Positions 33,075 through 43,920 of a stretch of DNA of 64,000 nucleotides are shown one piece after another. Positions within the stretch are counted from its first letter, which is position 1; every line of letters begins with the position of its first letter. The notes below the pieces were generated by a model that did no database searches, was not told the origin of the DNA, and saw nothing but the letters and a program-made list of their open reading frames with translations. A program made the translations under genes and the position numbers. Origin of the DNA: Xylogone sp. PMI_703 (lineage: Eukaryota; Ascomycota; Leotiomycetes); assembly GCA_021399445.1 (NCBI GenBank), contig JAJTUQ010000003.1, forward strand, positions 1,612,001-1,676,000, written 5' to 3'.

Positions 33075-33847
33075 AATGGCCGGCGCAGATTAGGCAGACA
33101 AACTCCCAGTTAGTTGGCAGCAAGTTCCTTTGAAGAGCCATCCAAAGAGGAGGCTTCGTTATCTACCGTTTCTCTATGAGTGGCATGTGGAAGCTTTCCA
33201 GAATGTTTGTTTCTCTAGAACTCCAGGCCTGCCTTTGTCCATACTTCTGAAATTGAATATCAGCTTACCTAACTAGCTCTTTCGGAGAGTTGGTTCTTGA
33301 AGTGGAACTTATGGAAACCGACTAGCATCTCAAACCTCACAGTGATTTTGCTTTGCTGGTAATTACCTTATCACTAGGACCTAGAGTAATAAAGCGCAAT
33401 GTATGGCTCGTCAAGATAGGTCTGTAGAACGTGTATTCTACTGTAATTAATAGATTGCTATTGTCTTACCAAAAAGAGCACCCATAATGGGTTATTGTGG
33501 AACGTGTGGGGTATACGGTCACGAAATATGGTGGCTGTATGCCGACTGTGATCAACCGGCAATCCTGATCATCTGCAGAACATCTCATTGCACGTAAGCT
33601 CTGCGAGGGGCATGCGGAGATGCCGCAATTCCGCAACTCAATATCAATGAGCCTGTCTCATAGGGTTGCTTTGCTCAGCATCCCAGCTGCTATCAATTCG
33701 TCAGAACATAGGACATTTTGCGTCATTCTGTGAAGCTGTTTATTTATTTCTGTTATTTGGCCTTTTGTGACAAACTCTTAACATATCTTGTGATTAATGC
33801 TAAAGAATATAGCTGTTTGTGACCAGTAGCATTTGTACAATTCAGTC
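33075..33847. other. Intergenic region
   Basis: About 0.77 kb without a recognisable gene. It contains the promoter of the TauD-type gene. Confidence 0.55.
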
Positions 33848-35209
33848 ATGGCTCCATCTGCTGTCCAGGAACCAGTTGAACCGATTCAAGTCGAACGCGC
33901 CTTCGACGACAAGAAGCACGCCCAGGTATGAAATATCTCTATTGCCTCTACGTCAGAAACTTATAAGCTGACTAGAAGCAAGTATAAATACGCTGCTTAT
34001 CTTCCAGTTTACGACAATGTAACGACGTACCCGCCTACCGAGCCTTTTGAGTTTGTAGACCGTGGCACATATGCAGAGAAATCCAAACCACATCTTCTCG
34101 GAACCAACGATCCAAATGTTGTCGTCACACAACTAACCCCTCGTATTGGCACCGAAATCAAGGGCTTGCAGCTCTCACAGTTAACAAATGCGCAAAAAGA
34201 TGAGCTTGCTCTTCTCATTGCGGAGCGTGGGGTCGTCGTGTTTAGAGGTCAGGATTTCAAAGATATCGGGCCTGAAAGGCAAAAAGCATTTGGCCAATAT
34301 TTTGGAAAGCTCCACGTCCATGTAAGTATTACTATCACAGCTTTCTTTAAGCAACTTTTCTCTATACTGGCGGATTTAAGCCACACCTCCTGTGGTGAGC
34401 CAGCAGCTAACACTTCACAGCCTGTTGGAGCACATGTCCAAGACCACATCGAATTCCACAATATCTACCTTGGGCCGGACAACCTTTACCGTGCACAGCA
34501 GCGCTCGACAAAGCTTACAACAACAGGTTATCACTCCGATGTATCATATGAGCACCAGCCTCCAGCCATAACCATTCTTACATTGTTGACTGTGCCTTCA
34601 ACAGGCGGTGATACCGGATGGGTCTCACAGGTGGCTGCATACGAGAGGCTCTCTGAGCCAATCAAGCAGCTTCTGGAAGGCCTCCGAGCTGAGCATAGCG
34701 GCTATCCACAGGCTGATGGGGCTAGAAGAGATGGAAAACACGTACGAAGGGAACCTGTTGTATCACACCATCCAATTGTGCGGATTCATCCTGTAAGTTT
34801 GATATATTCTACTAACTCATAGTTGTCCTCTAATCTGAGATTGTTTCATAGGCAACCGGCCAGAAAGCGCTCTTCGTCAACCCAGGATTCACGAAACGCA
34901 TCATAGGGCTCAAGGATGAAGAGTCGGATGCTATACTTCAGCTACTCTTCAAGGTATAACTTCCTTTGTTCTCTCAGAATTTCAACTCTTTTAACATTGC
35001 TATAGCATATTCGAGAAGGCCAAGATCTTCAAGTTCGCGTAAAGTGGGACGATCAGACGGTTTCACTGTGGGATAACCGGGTGACGGCCCACACTGCTAT
35101 TTCCGATTATGATATCCACAACTCTGACGGAGGATTGAGGCATGGTTTCAGAATTACGACCCTTGGGGAGAGACCTGTTGGTGTAAATGGATTGGAAACA
35201 GTGTGGTAG
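33848..35209 (+). CDS. TauD-type alpha-ketoglutarate dioxygenase (sulfonate/taurine-like)
   Basis: A cytosolic Fe(II)/2-oxoglutarate dioxygenase of the TauD/TfdA family; fungal members hydroxylate sulfonates or taurine (as yeast Jlp1) or act in metabolite pathways. Exons 33848-33925, 33983-34321, 34421-34792, 34852-34953 and 35006-35209 give 364 aa. The metal triad is GYHSDVSYE (His177, Asp179) and RVTAHTAISDY (His326); Arg346 in HGFRITTLGERP binds 2-oxoglutarate. Other marks: ELALLIAERGVVVFRGQD, LTVPSTGGDTGW and VNPGFTKRI. The first intron must end at GCAAG (33982) to keep frame; that acceptor is weaker than the others. Intron 2 is 99 nt, in phase and stop-free. It diverges in direction from the SDR gene that follows (convergent). 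Confidence 0.9.
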
Positions 35210-35492
35210 TATATAAGCAAAAGTGATAGGCCTGCTAACCATATATCCTCAATCCAGCTGTTTAATTCTATTGATGTCTGATTCACTGTAATTTAATACT
35301 GGATGCAACTATTAATTCGAATTAGGCATTAATTTGATTGTCACCACTCTTCTTCTCCCTTGTAGATCTCCAGTACCTAGATAAAGTAACAGGACTACTA
35401 CAACTCATTCAAAGGACAATTAGAGATGCAGTCCCTATAGTAACCCTATGCTCCAAGCCTATTTACACCACTGTAATTTTGCATCTATGAAC

Positions 35493-36389
35493 CTACTTAG
35501 TCTGAACGGTGAGCAGGTCCTCCAAGCCGAGACGTCGATACATCTCACTTCTCACGCGGTCTCCTACAGCACAAACAACCTCTGACCCATCATTGTTGGG
35601 ATCCACATGAACCCGGAATGGTCGTTTTCCCGCAGGCGTATTGACAACGTTAACTATGGCATTCGCAACTTCTCCAACATCTGCATCCGGAGGCGCAAGT
35701 GCAGCTACACCTCTCAAAATTTGCTCATCTACTCCTTTATAAGGGCCCTCGAAGTACTCCTTAGCAACGGAGGCCGCCTCCGGTTTGCTACCATGTGCGA
35801 AATGATTCGTGCCTTTTGTGAACGCACCCGGAATGACGATTGATGTATCAACTCCCCAACGTGTCAACTCACTCGCGTATGAGACAGCCATAGCATCCAT
35901 GGCTGCTTTGGCAGCAAAATAAGGACCAAAGAAGGGCGTAGTTGCACCTCGAGTGCTACTTGACCCTACCCAGACCAGAAGCCCCTGGCGCCTCGCGCGC
36001 ATGTGAGGGAGCACAACCCGATTGATTCGTTGAGTACCAAGGACATTTACATCATATAATTGGGCACATTGCTCCACAGTAAACGCCTCCGCTGGTCCAT
36101 AGGACATATGGCCTGCGTTGTGCACAACAACATCAAGACGGCCGGCCTCTTTGATGATTTTGCTAATTCCCGATTCCACCGAGGCATCGTCGACGACGTC
36201 GAGCTCGACACTTCGTAGGTCGGTCTTGTTATCAGCGGAGTACTTCTTGATTTCTTCTACTTGATCGTAGTTCTTTCCTTTGATACTCTGTAGGCCGGCA
36301 TAGACAGTGTAGCCAGCACGCGCTAATGCCCTTGAGGCCAGAGCTCCGAATCCACTAGAAGCACCAGTAACTACGACAACGCCAGCCAT
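35493..36389 (-). CDS. Short-chain dehydrogenase/reductase
   Basis: A 298-aa intronless NAD(P)-dependent oxidoreductase of the classical SDR family. The cofactor motif TGASSGFG is at residues 8-15, followed by LDVVDDASVESG, VVHNAGHMSYGPAEAF (NAG motif), a Ser in VWVGSSSTRGATTPF, and the catalytic YFAAK. The segment after the active site (IVIPGAFTKGTNHFAHG) is typical of fungal SDRs that also resemble bacterial NAD-dependent reductases of unknown substrate. It ends 283 bp from the end of the dioxygenase gene, tail to tail. A role in the same pathway is possible but only suggested by proximity. Confidence 0.92.
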   Translation of the reverse strand: MAGVVVVTGASSGFGALASRALARAGYTVYAGLQSIKGKNYDQVEEIKKYSADNKTDLRSVELDVVDDASVESGISKIIKEAGRLDVVVHNAGHMSYGPAEAFTVEQCAQLYDVNVLGTQRINRVVLPHMRARRQGLLVWVGSSSTRGATTPFFGPYFAAKAAMDAMAVSYASELTRWGVDTSIVIPGAFTKGTNHFAHGSKPEAASVAKEYFEGPYKGVDEQILRGVAALAPPDADVGEVANAIVNVVNTPAGKRPFRVHVDPNNDGSEVVCAVGDRVRSEMYRRLGLEDLLTVQTK

Positions 36390-37080
36390 TTTCGCTGACT
36401 TAACTAAGACTTATGATATATGAATAATAAGGTATTAGAATTTTGGTGAGTTATTAGAACACTGAGTGGCGGTCCCCTACCGGCCGCAGCCAGGGAGTTG
36501 AAATATATACATAGCATATTGACCTTGCAAAGCATTATAGTTGAGCTAATTCATTGCCACAGCGTAGATACGCGCTGTCAATCACTCTCGGATTTTGCTA
36601 GTATGGAGTTTATCTTGTTCCGCGGATTGCTCGGGAATGAAAGCATAACTACAGCCGTGTTCTAAGTGGAACGGGGTTAAGATATGAATTTCTTTGTAAA
36701 GCCCGGAGACTCGCCCAATGGCAAAAAAACCAACATCATACAAACCATGGACGGAAACAGTACTCTGTATTATTCTCCGGCCCCACTTGTCGCATTAAGT
36801 TAATTCAGCGAAATGTGATATACTGTTCTTTTTTTTCTCTCGGTATAGTTTGATAGTGTGAAGTAGGCTCCGTTCTCTCCGCGGCGCTTACCTCAAGACT
36901 GGTGCAATCAGTTTATAAATGGCCAAGGATTAGTCTTACATTATCAAGGTGAAGTATCATGCTATTAGAGCTCTAATTGACTAGACTTTGTTCAGTGATC
37001 TTGTTTTCTATCCTATTCATCGTTCATTTCTTCTACTTGAATGTTCACTACTTCGATGCTCCTCTGGAACTGTTTCACTC
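36390..37080. other. Intergenic region upstream of the SDR gene
   Basis: About 0.69 kb, AT-rich, no ORF supported. It contains the SDR promoter and the 3' flank of the amidase gene. Confidence 0.55.
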
Positions 37081-38888
37081 TTAAATAAAATCTGCCAATT
37101 GAAAGTTTGGTATAATATATGGCTGTACTTGATCTCTGACTTTCGTGGCCTGCTCAAACCCATACGCGGCCTGGATAAGAGTCGGCTCACTGAATTTTCG
37201 GCCCAAGAAGCTGATACCGAACGGGAAGTGCGGTCCACGAGTTACGAGCGTCCCGCGACTATTGGTAGTTGGTGGTGTAGAGCCAGGATAAAAGCCTAGG
37301 GGAACCTATGGATTTTATGTCAGTTAAGACTGTATTTTCTGTGTAGGAAGAACCGAGCTATTTGAGTTTTGGAGACATACAGTCACAATAGGATAACCCG
37401 CAATTGCGGCTACACCTGGGGAAGAACTGCTCGGCATAATAAGAGCATCCAGGTTATACTGCTCCAATGCACCAAGAATAGTAGCTGTACTTCCGGCAAC
37501 TAGATCATTTGCCCTCGCTAATTGGAATGCGGCACTATCAAGAGTTAGGTTGTTATTGATAGCAGTAATCCACGTGTTGACGTTGCGATCAGGGTAGTCC
37601 TCAGCAGGAAAGGTCTCGGTGAAGTTAATCAAATCTTGTAGACTATGGATATTATAAGGATTGTAAGTCAAACTATTGAAATATTCGGCAACGCCAAATT
37701 CGAATTCCGTTCCTAGGACAATACCACTGTTTGCGGTCCTGTATTCGGTAAGGTTAGGGAAGTTTGCGTTATCCACAATTGTGGCTCCTTGATCAATGAA
37801 AACTTGGATGCTGGCATTAAAAGCATCGATTTCAGGTGCATTGCTTGAAGAGGCGCTGAATCCATTGCGAGGAATACCAATACGCATGCCTTTCAGAGCA
37901 TTGTGTTTGCATGAAGACTCGAACTTGTATCCAGGCTTGAATGGAGAGACAAGTGTATAGTTGTCATTTGCATCTTTTCCAGCAATGGCAGAGAGCAGGT
38001 AGGCAGCATCACGCACTGTTCGCGCCATTGGCTTTATCAAGAGTTAGCAAGAGAGCTTCGATTGTGAATTATGATATGAATGTTCACTTACGCCTACTGT
38101 ATCCTGAGTGCTTGAGATTGGGATAACCAAATATCGGCTGGTCAAACCAACGGTAGGCTTGATACCTACCAAATTATTTCTCGAGGAAGGACTAATAATG
38201 GAACCAGAAGTCTCAGAACCAAGGGAAGCCATAGCGAGGCCAATACTGGAGCCAACGCCCGATCCAGAGGAGCTGCCAGAAGGATCTTGATTATGATAAT
38301 AAGCGCCTGTGGTCTGGCCACCCCTTGCAGTCCACCCGTTGGTGCTATTCGAAGACCTATAGTTTGCCCACTGGGACAGATTGGACTTGCCCAGTATGAT
38401 AGCACCAGCTTTGCGCAAATTAGCGGCAATTGTCGAGTCTGTTGGTACCTTTGCACCAAGTAGAGAAAAAGAGCCAGCAGTGTTATTCATCTTATCATCC
38501 GTAGCAATGTTGTCCTTGATCAGGATAGGCACTCCATGGAGAGGACCCAGGACAGAACCTGAGGCCCGCAATGCATCGAGCTGAGCTGCAATCTCAAGTG
38601 CGTCTGGGTTAGTCTCAATGACAGCGTGTAAAATGTCGTTGACCTCTGAGATGCGAGCAAGATACGCCTGAGTCAGTTGTACAGAGGTGAAATTACCACA
38701 TGTGAGACCATCTTGGACATCATCGATAGTGGCAGTAAAAAGGTCAGGGATATCAACTCTCTCTATTAATATCGTTAACAATGATCTGATTCATTGAATT
38801 GAAAACTTTATGACGTACTGCAGGTAACAGCGAGTGTGCCGCTTGCAAATGCAGCAATGGCTACAAATCTGAATCCACCAAGCTTCAT
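37081..38888 (-). CDS. Secreted amidase (amidase-signature family)
   Basis: An amide hydrolase of the amidase-signature family. Minus-strand exons 38888-38819, 38762-38092, 38031-37381 and 37305-37081 give 538 aa, the family length. The first exon encodes a signal peptide, MKLGGFRFVAIAAFASGTLA, so the protein is probably extracellular or vacuolar. The Ser-cisSer-Lys triad is seen: Lys106 in GVPILIKDNIATDD, the cis-Ser in DPSGSSSGSGVGSS (residues 185-191), and nucleophile Ser211 in GSETSGSI. The exon joints restore DTVGPMARTVRDAA and PIVTVPLGFYPGS, both conserved. The last exon gives GRKFSEPTLIQAAYGFEQAT, the expected C-terminus. Substrate unknown; relatives act on aliphatic or aromatic amides. 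Confidence 0.92.
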
Positions 38889-41664
38889 GACTTTTTATAT
38901 CGCAATCGGCTTGAAGAAGTGTTGCAAAGCTTGAACCGCGAAGCAAGTTTCCTGGATGGAAGGAGCTTCTCTTTATTATTTATACCCTGCACAGGGGTCA
39001 AGGATTTCCATGTAGTCCTACCCCCAATTGACACAGCTCCCTCATCGACAACCCCGTCCTCGCATGCTTCCGGGCAGGAGTTTTGCCGTGTCTGCATCTG
39101 TTCCTGTGGCTATATGCCACAAGCCCAGATTTCGTCTGATCACATATAAAGCCCAATGCAAGATAGGCATATAAGGAAGCTGTCGATAAGGGAAGCGGAG
39201 GGGCCCAGCCAACGGATGAAGCAAAAGCAAGAAATTTCAATCAGAAATGTACCTGCCATGGCTGAAAGATAAGGTCAAAATGCCATACATGGCGCCTTAT
39301 CACACGTGGTTTCCATTATGAAATCAGCAAATACATTGTGCCTTATCTCAATGCGACGTTAAGCCATCTTCTTGGCTAATGTTCTGGCCTTCAACTGAGC
39401 TGTGTCAAAGGTGGGGTTCGGGGCAAGCCTGCTAGGTCTTGACTTCGAGTTGCTAATAGCGGTATAATTAATTTGAAGGCCAGACCACAGTAAGGATTAA
39501 GCTGCGGGACTTGCGGGACAACTGTCTAGGCAATCCACCCACTGATCGTAGCTCGATTATTCCATCCTTGCCTTCCTATTGCACTCTGTAATGGATAATT
39601 TGACATTGCCATATTACATCGCCAATCAACGAAACAAGCCTATTTAAACGAATCTGTAGCCATGTCCAAACCATAACTCTCATCACCTTCCAATATAACA
39701 GACGAGCGCGCGCATATCTAGCGTCTTAGTACAATTGCCATGATGTATCTCCGTTACTTCCGAAATTGAGCTTCATTCACTTCCTTGGCGATTACTAATG
39801 AATGCGTTTTCGCTACTTCTACCCCTCATCTAACACGACTATGTTATATATCTAGCGGGTACTTATCTATGGGCGTTCACAGGCTTTTCGATAGTCTGAC
39901 GTAGCTTCTGCCTCCTGGATATTTCACAGACTAGTGTTCTAACTCGGGCACTGGGTGCTATGGACGAGAGTGGATTCTATAGATATGTAAGAGATCGCAT
40001 ATCAGGGAGGCGTGAGCCCTATTAGGCGACTTGTGATACTGCTTGTTTGTTCAGTCCGCCGTCGGCAAATGCAAGGACTCCGGAACTATTCAGGCTGATA
40101 CACAATGGATAACTTCAACCAGCGGGTACGTAATCGTAGAATAGGCGAAGCTTACAGAGGTGACCTATATGAGGGGGTACGGCAAGCAGTACTGAGTATG
40201 GTTCCTCGGATTGGCATCAACTTGTGATTTAATTTTGCTCCATTCCCCAATATACGAGAAAGTTATGCAAAAGATTATAATTGTGGATAGATATCTACGC
40301 TACGCTACCTAAGTCTTTCTTAGCTACGTGAACCTACAGACTGTGACAGCTGAGCAATATAGGCTTATGTTTTTGTAAATTTCCCCACCTGCTAAGCAGG
40401 GAACAGGAAGCATTTGGTATAAGTTATGGGATTCTGACGTGGCAGAACTAGAGTTCTACGTTGAAGGATTCTCTTGTAGTAGCGAGAGCTCTATGCTTGA
40501 ACGCGAATATAGAATATAGAAGATAGAAGTGCGTGTAGCGAGAAAGAACGGATGATAAACTATAAAGATGTCTATTAATAGGACGAATGGTAAATATGCT
40601 GGAAGATCATGCGACCTCTGGTGTCACAGAGCGCTTATTGGCTGAATATCACTTCTAATAACCATCATTTGAATCTCCTATTGTCGAAGCGGTTTTTCTT
40701 GTAGAAGAGCTATTAAACTTTGACTATTAATGGTGATTTATATGATGCCGAATAGCTGGTGAATGATCGATCAAACTTCATAGCTGGATTTGTTAAGTAA
40801 AGGCGGTTTTGAGTTTTGACGTAAGTTGTATTGGCGTATCCAATTTAACTAACGACAGCACAATAGAAACAAATAACTCTCTGCCCGAAGTCTCCTGAGT
40901 TTAGTAGCACCGGAACTAGCTTGTTTCCATATTACGACCGTGTTGGAACAGTCTGAAAACAATAAGCTTCGGTTGCTACTGTGGTAAAGGCATGGATGGA
41001 TTTGTTTTGCTTACGTGTCTTGCGGCAAATCATGTTGTTGGAGGATCAGTCAAAATAATGAAGGCGCTGTTGGTGCCACATGTCTGAAATGGTGATTGGA
41101 GATGTCTCCGCGCCACATTACAGCCGGGTTTCATTACAAGACTTTTATGAAGGAGCTGAAATTGCGCTTGCATTCATCACATGTCCTGTTGTTTTATGTA
41201 ACAAAGTCAACTGACTTTCCTTTACCCTACCCTCTTAAACTAACCTAGTTCAGCTTCATCATCTACATGAATTTGGCGGAGCAGCCGTTTGTGTACAAAC
41301 GTGGCCAATCAAAGCTAGGTGTTCCTGAGGTATGAGTAAGAATATTCCTATTCGACCTCAATTCTTGTGAGGGCTTACCACAGCTACAAGGGTATAATGC
41401 GCGTGGTTCCCTCAGCTCTCGGCTCAGCTGAGAATACTGCACGCTGGCATATCCATGTGGACCCTCACCCTTCAAACTAACTCTTATTTTGCTACAATCT
41501 CAATGGCCGAACCAGAATTTTCCTTATGAGCTATGAGTGCATTGCCGGCCATCTTATGACTCTCATCTTCACCAAGCTAATAATATATTGAGAGCGGTCT
41601 CTCAATTTTTAATATACTTCCCAGTAGAACTCTCCCCTCATTCTAAGCCAGGGGTAAAAGCGCG
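38889..41664. other. Long AT-rich gene-free region
   Basis: About 2.8 kb, the longest gap in the window. The first 350 bp hold the amidase promoter (TTTATACCC near 38980 may be its TATA region). From 39250 to 41500 all frames are stop-dense and TA-rich; no domain, terminal repeat or tandem array was recognised. It looks like old, decayed, possibly RIP-mutated DNA. Confidence 0.5.
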
Positions 41665-43220
41665 ATGGGGAAGCTACATTTTAAATTATTCACCAAGAAA
41701 AAAACTCAGAGTAGTCAAGATAATGACGATAAGAAACCCAAGCACAGCATTAGCGCTGACAAGGTCCGCGAAGGTCTTGTTGCCGCTCTTGACGGACAGA
41801 GCGATATCGTAGCATCCCATGATAAACTTCTGTATCAAATCCAGGACGCGAAGCCTTACAACCTCAACTATCCAATCATTCCAGCAGCAGTAACATACCC
41901 TAGAACTGCTGAACAGATCGCTGCGATTGTAAAATATGGTGCTGAGGCAGGTTTAAAAGTACAGGCTAGGAGCGGAGGACACAGCTATGCCAATTATTGT
42001 AAGGGTTACAGGATCTCGTTGTTTCACAAGTTACCTTGAGCTGATTAAATTTAGGCATTGGCGGAGCGGACGGCGCCATCGTGGTCGATATGAAGCACTT
42101 CCAGCATTTTAGTATGGACGAAGAGACTTGGATTGCAACAATTGGAGCGGGGACTCTACTAGAAGATGTTACAAATCGCCTATATGATGCAGGACGCCGA
42201 GCAATAGCTCATGGAGTCTGCCCTCAAGTCGGAGCAGGAGGTCATCTCACAATCGGCGGATTTGGACCCATGTCAAGAATGTGGGGGACAGCTCTTGACC
42301 ACGTTATCGAAGTCAAAGTAGTCCTTGCTGATGGGAGGATTGTGCAAGCTAATGAAAGCGAGAACCCAGATATATTCTTTGCTATCAAGGGCGCTGCTTC
42401 AGGATTTGGGATCGTGACCGAATTCGTGGTTCGTACTCACCCTGCACCTGGAAACGCAGTAAGATATTCCTACACACTGGAAGTAGGATCTTTCACATCG
42501 ATGGCCAATACTTTCAAACAATGGTTGAAACTTATTTCCAACCCGGAGCTTTCACGTAAGCTCTACACGCAAGTCACTTTATGTCAAATCGGCATGATAG
42601 TCAGTGGTACCTTCTTCGGCACCCAGGAAGAGTTCAATGCTCTCGGTCTTGATGGAATATTTCCGAACCATAAGGCCAATGTCATATATATTGAAGACTG
42701 GTTAGGAATGGTCGCTCACTGGACAGAGGATATTGGTCTTCATATTGTTGGAGGAGTACCCTGTGCATTTTATTCCAAATGCCTGGCCTATAAAATCGCA
42801 TATCCTATGTCTGATAAATGCGTTGATAATCTCCTCAAATACCTCGACACAGCGGATAAAGGTACCCTCCTCTGGTTCCTCAACTTTGAGTTGCAAGGCG
42901 GTGCTACTAACGATATTCCCTCCGATTCAACTGCTTACGCCCACCGTGATGTGCTATACTATTCTGAATCATTTGGAATAGATATCGGCCGCGTCACAAA
43001 AACAACACATAACTTCATCACTGGTATCAACGATGTTATCACTTCTAACATGCCAGACGAGAAGTTTGGCAGTTATCCAGGATATGTGGATGTAGAGTTA
43101 CCCAATGCACAAGAGTCATACTGGGGAGCAAATCTGCCAAGGCTGGAGCGCATTAAGAGAGAAATTGATCCCACAGATGTCTTTCATAATCCTCAAAGTG
43201 TGCGCCCTGCTCGCTCGTGA
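41665..43220 (+). CDS. FAD-linked oxidase, berberine-bridge-enzyme-like
   Basis: An oxidase of the PCMH-FAD/BBE family; fungal members oxidise oligosaccharides or close rings and dehydrogenate in metabolite pathways. Exons 41665-41998 and 42055-43220 give 499 aa, the normal length. FAD sites are both present for bicovalent attachment: His106 in ARSGGHSYANY and Cys167 in HGVCPQVGAGGHLTIGGFG. PRTAEQIAAIVKYGAEAG starts the FAD domain. The C-terminal BBE segment has SYWGANLPRLERIKREIDP and VFHNPQSV. No signal peptide is seen, although many relatives are secreted; the start MGKLHFKLFTKKKTQ is basic and polar. Intron of 56 nt joins NY-C-IGGADGAIVVDM in frame. It precedes an MFS exporter, convergent. 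Confidence 0.92.
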
Positions 43221-43920
43221 TGCTTTGAATGATAAAGCACACTGATACTTGAGTAGAGGCGTTCTGAGGTGTGCTATTAGTGTATCGCTCTTGATGATTT
43301 TCTATGAGTTCTTCTGAGAATTTCTGGAACTTCCATTCTCAGTTACTACGTGGATATACTTTTATCTGGGTATAGATCATGCGTGGCAAAACCACCTTTG
43401 TCAATATTCGTTTCGAAAACTTCTGATGACACTCAGTATTGAATTCTTTGTTGATATTATTGTTGAGCGAGTAAAGAGGAGGAAGTAACCTTTAAGCAAC
43501 AAACTGTATGGAATCAGAGTGACAGAATTATATCAAATGAAGGCAAAAGAGTATAAGTATAGAAGCCAGTTTCTTGCTCTCCGGGGCTTGAGCTAGTAGG
43601 GTACTTCAGATCTACTTACTATTTTACTTCTGTTTCAATACATGTTGCAAAGGGCGTTGAATAGTTGGCTACAGGTGATCGTACTGCATACACCCTGATT
43701 GGAAACTTGACGGAATCAAACACTCATTTTTGATAAAAAATGCCATCACTTATTATCCTAATAAGGATAAGGCATAAATCCTAATTATGCACTTTAGAAC
43801 CACACCATATACTGCTCTTCGTCCGATTCCGCTAATACTAATGCTATTAATAAATAGAGAGATAATTTAGCTTAGTTAAATAATGCATACAAATGACATT
43901 CTAAAGCCGTTAGAAATCCA
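43221..43920. other. Intergenic region between convergent genes
   Basis: About 0.7 kb, AT-rich, with 3' flanks of both genes and no ORF of note. Confidence 0.55.
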
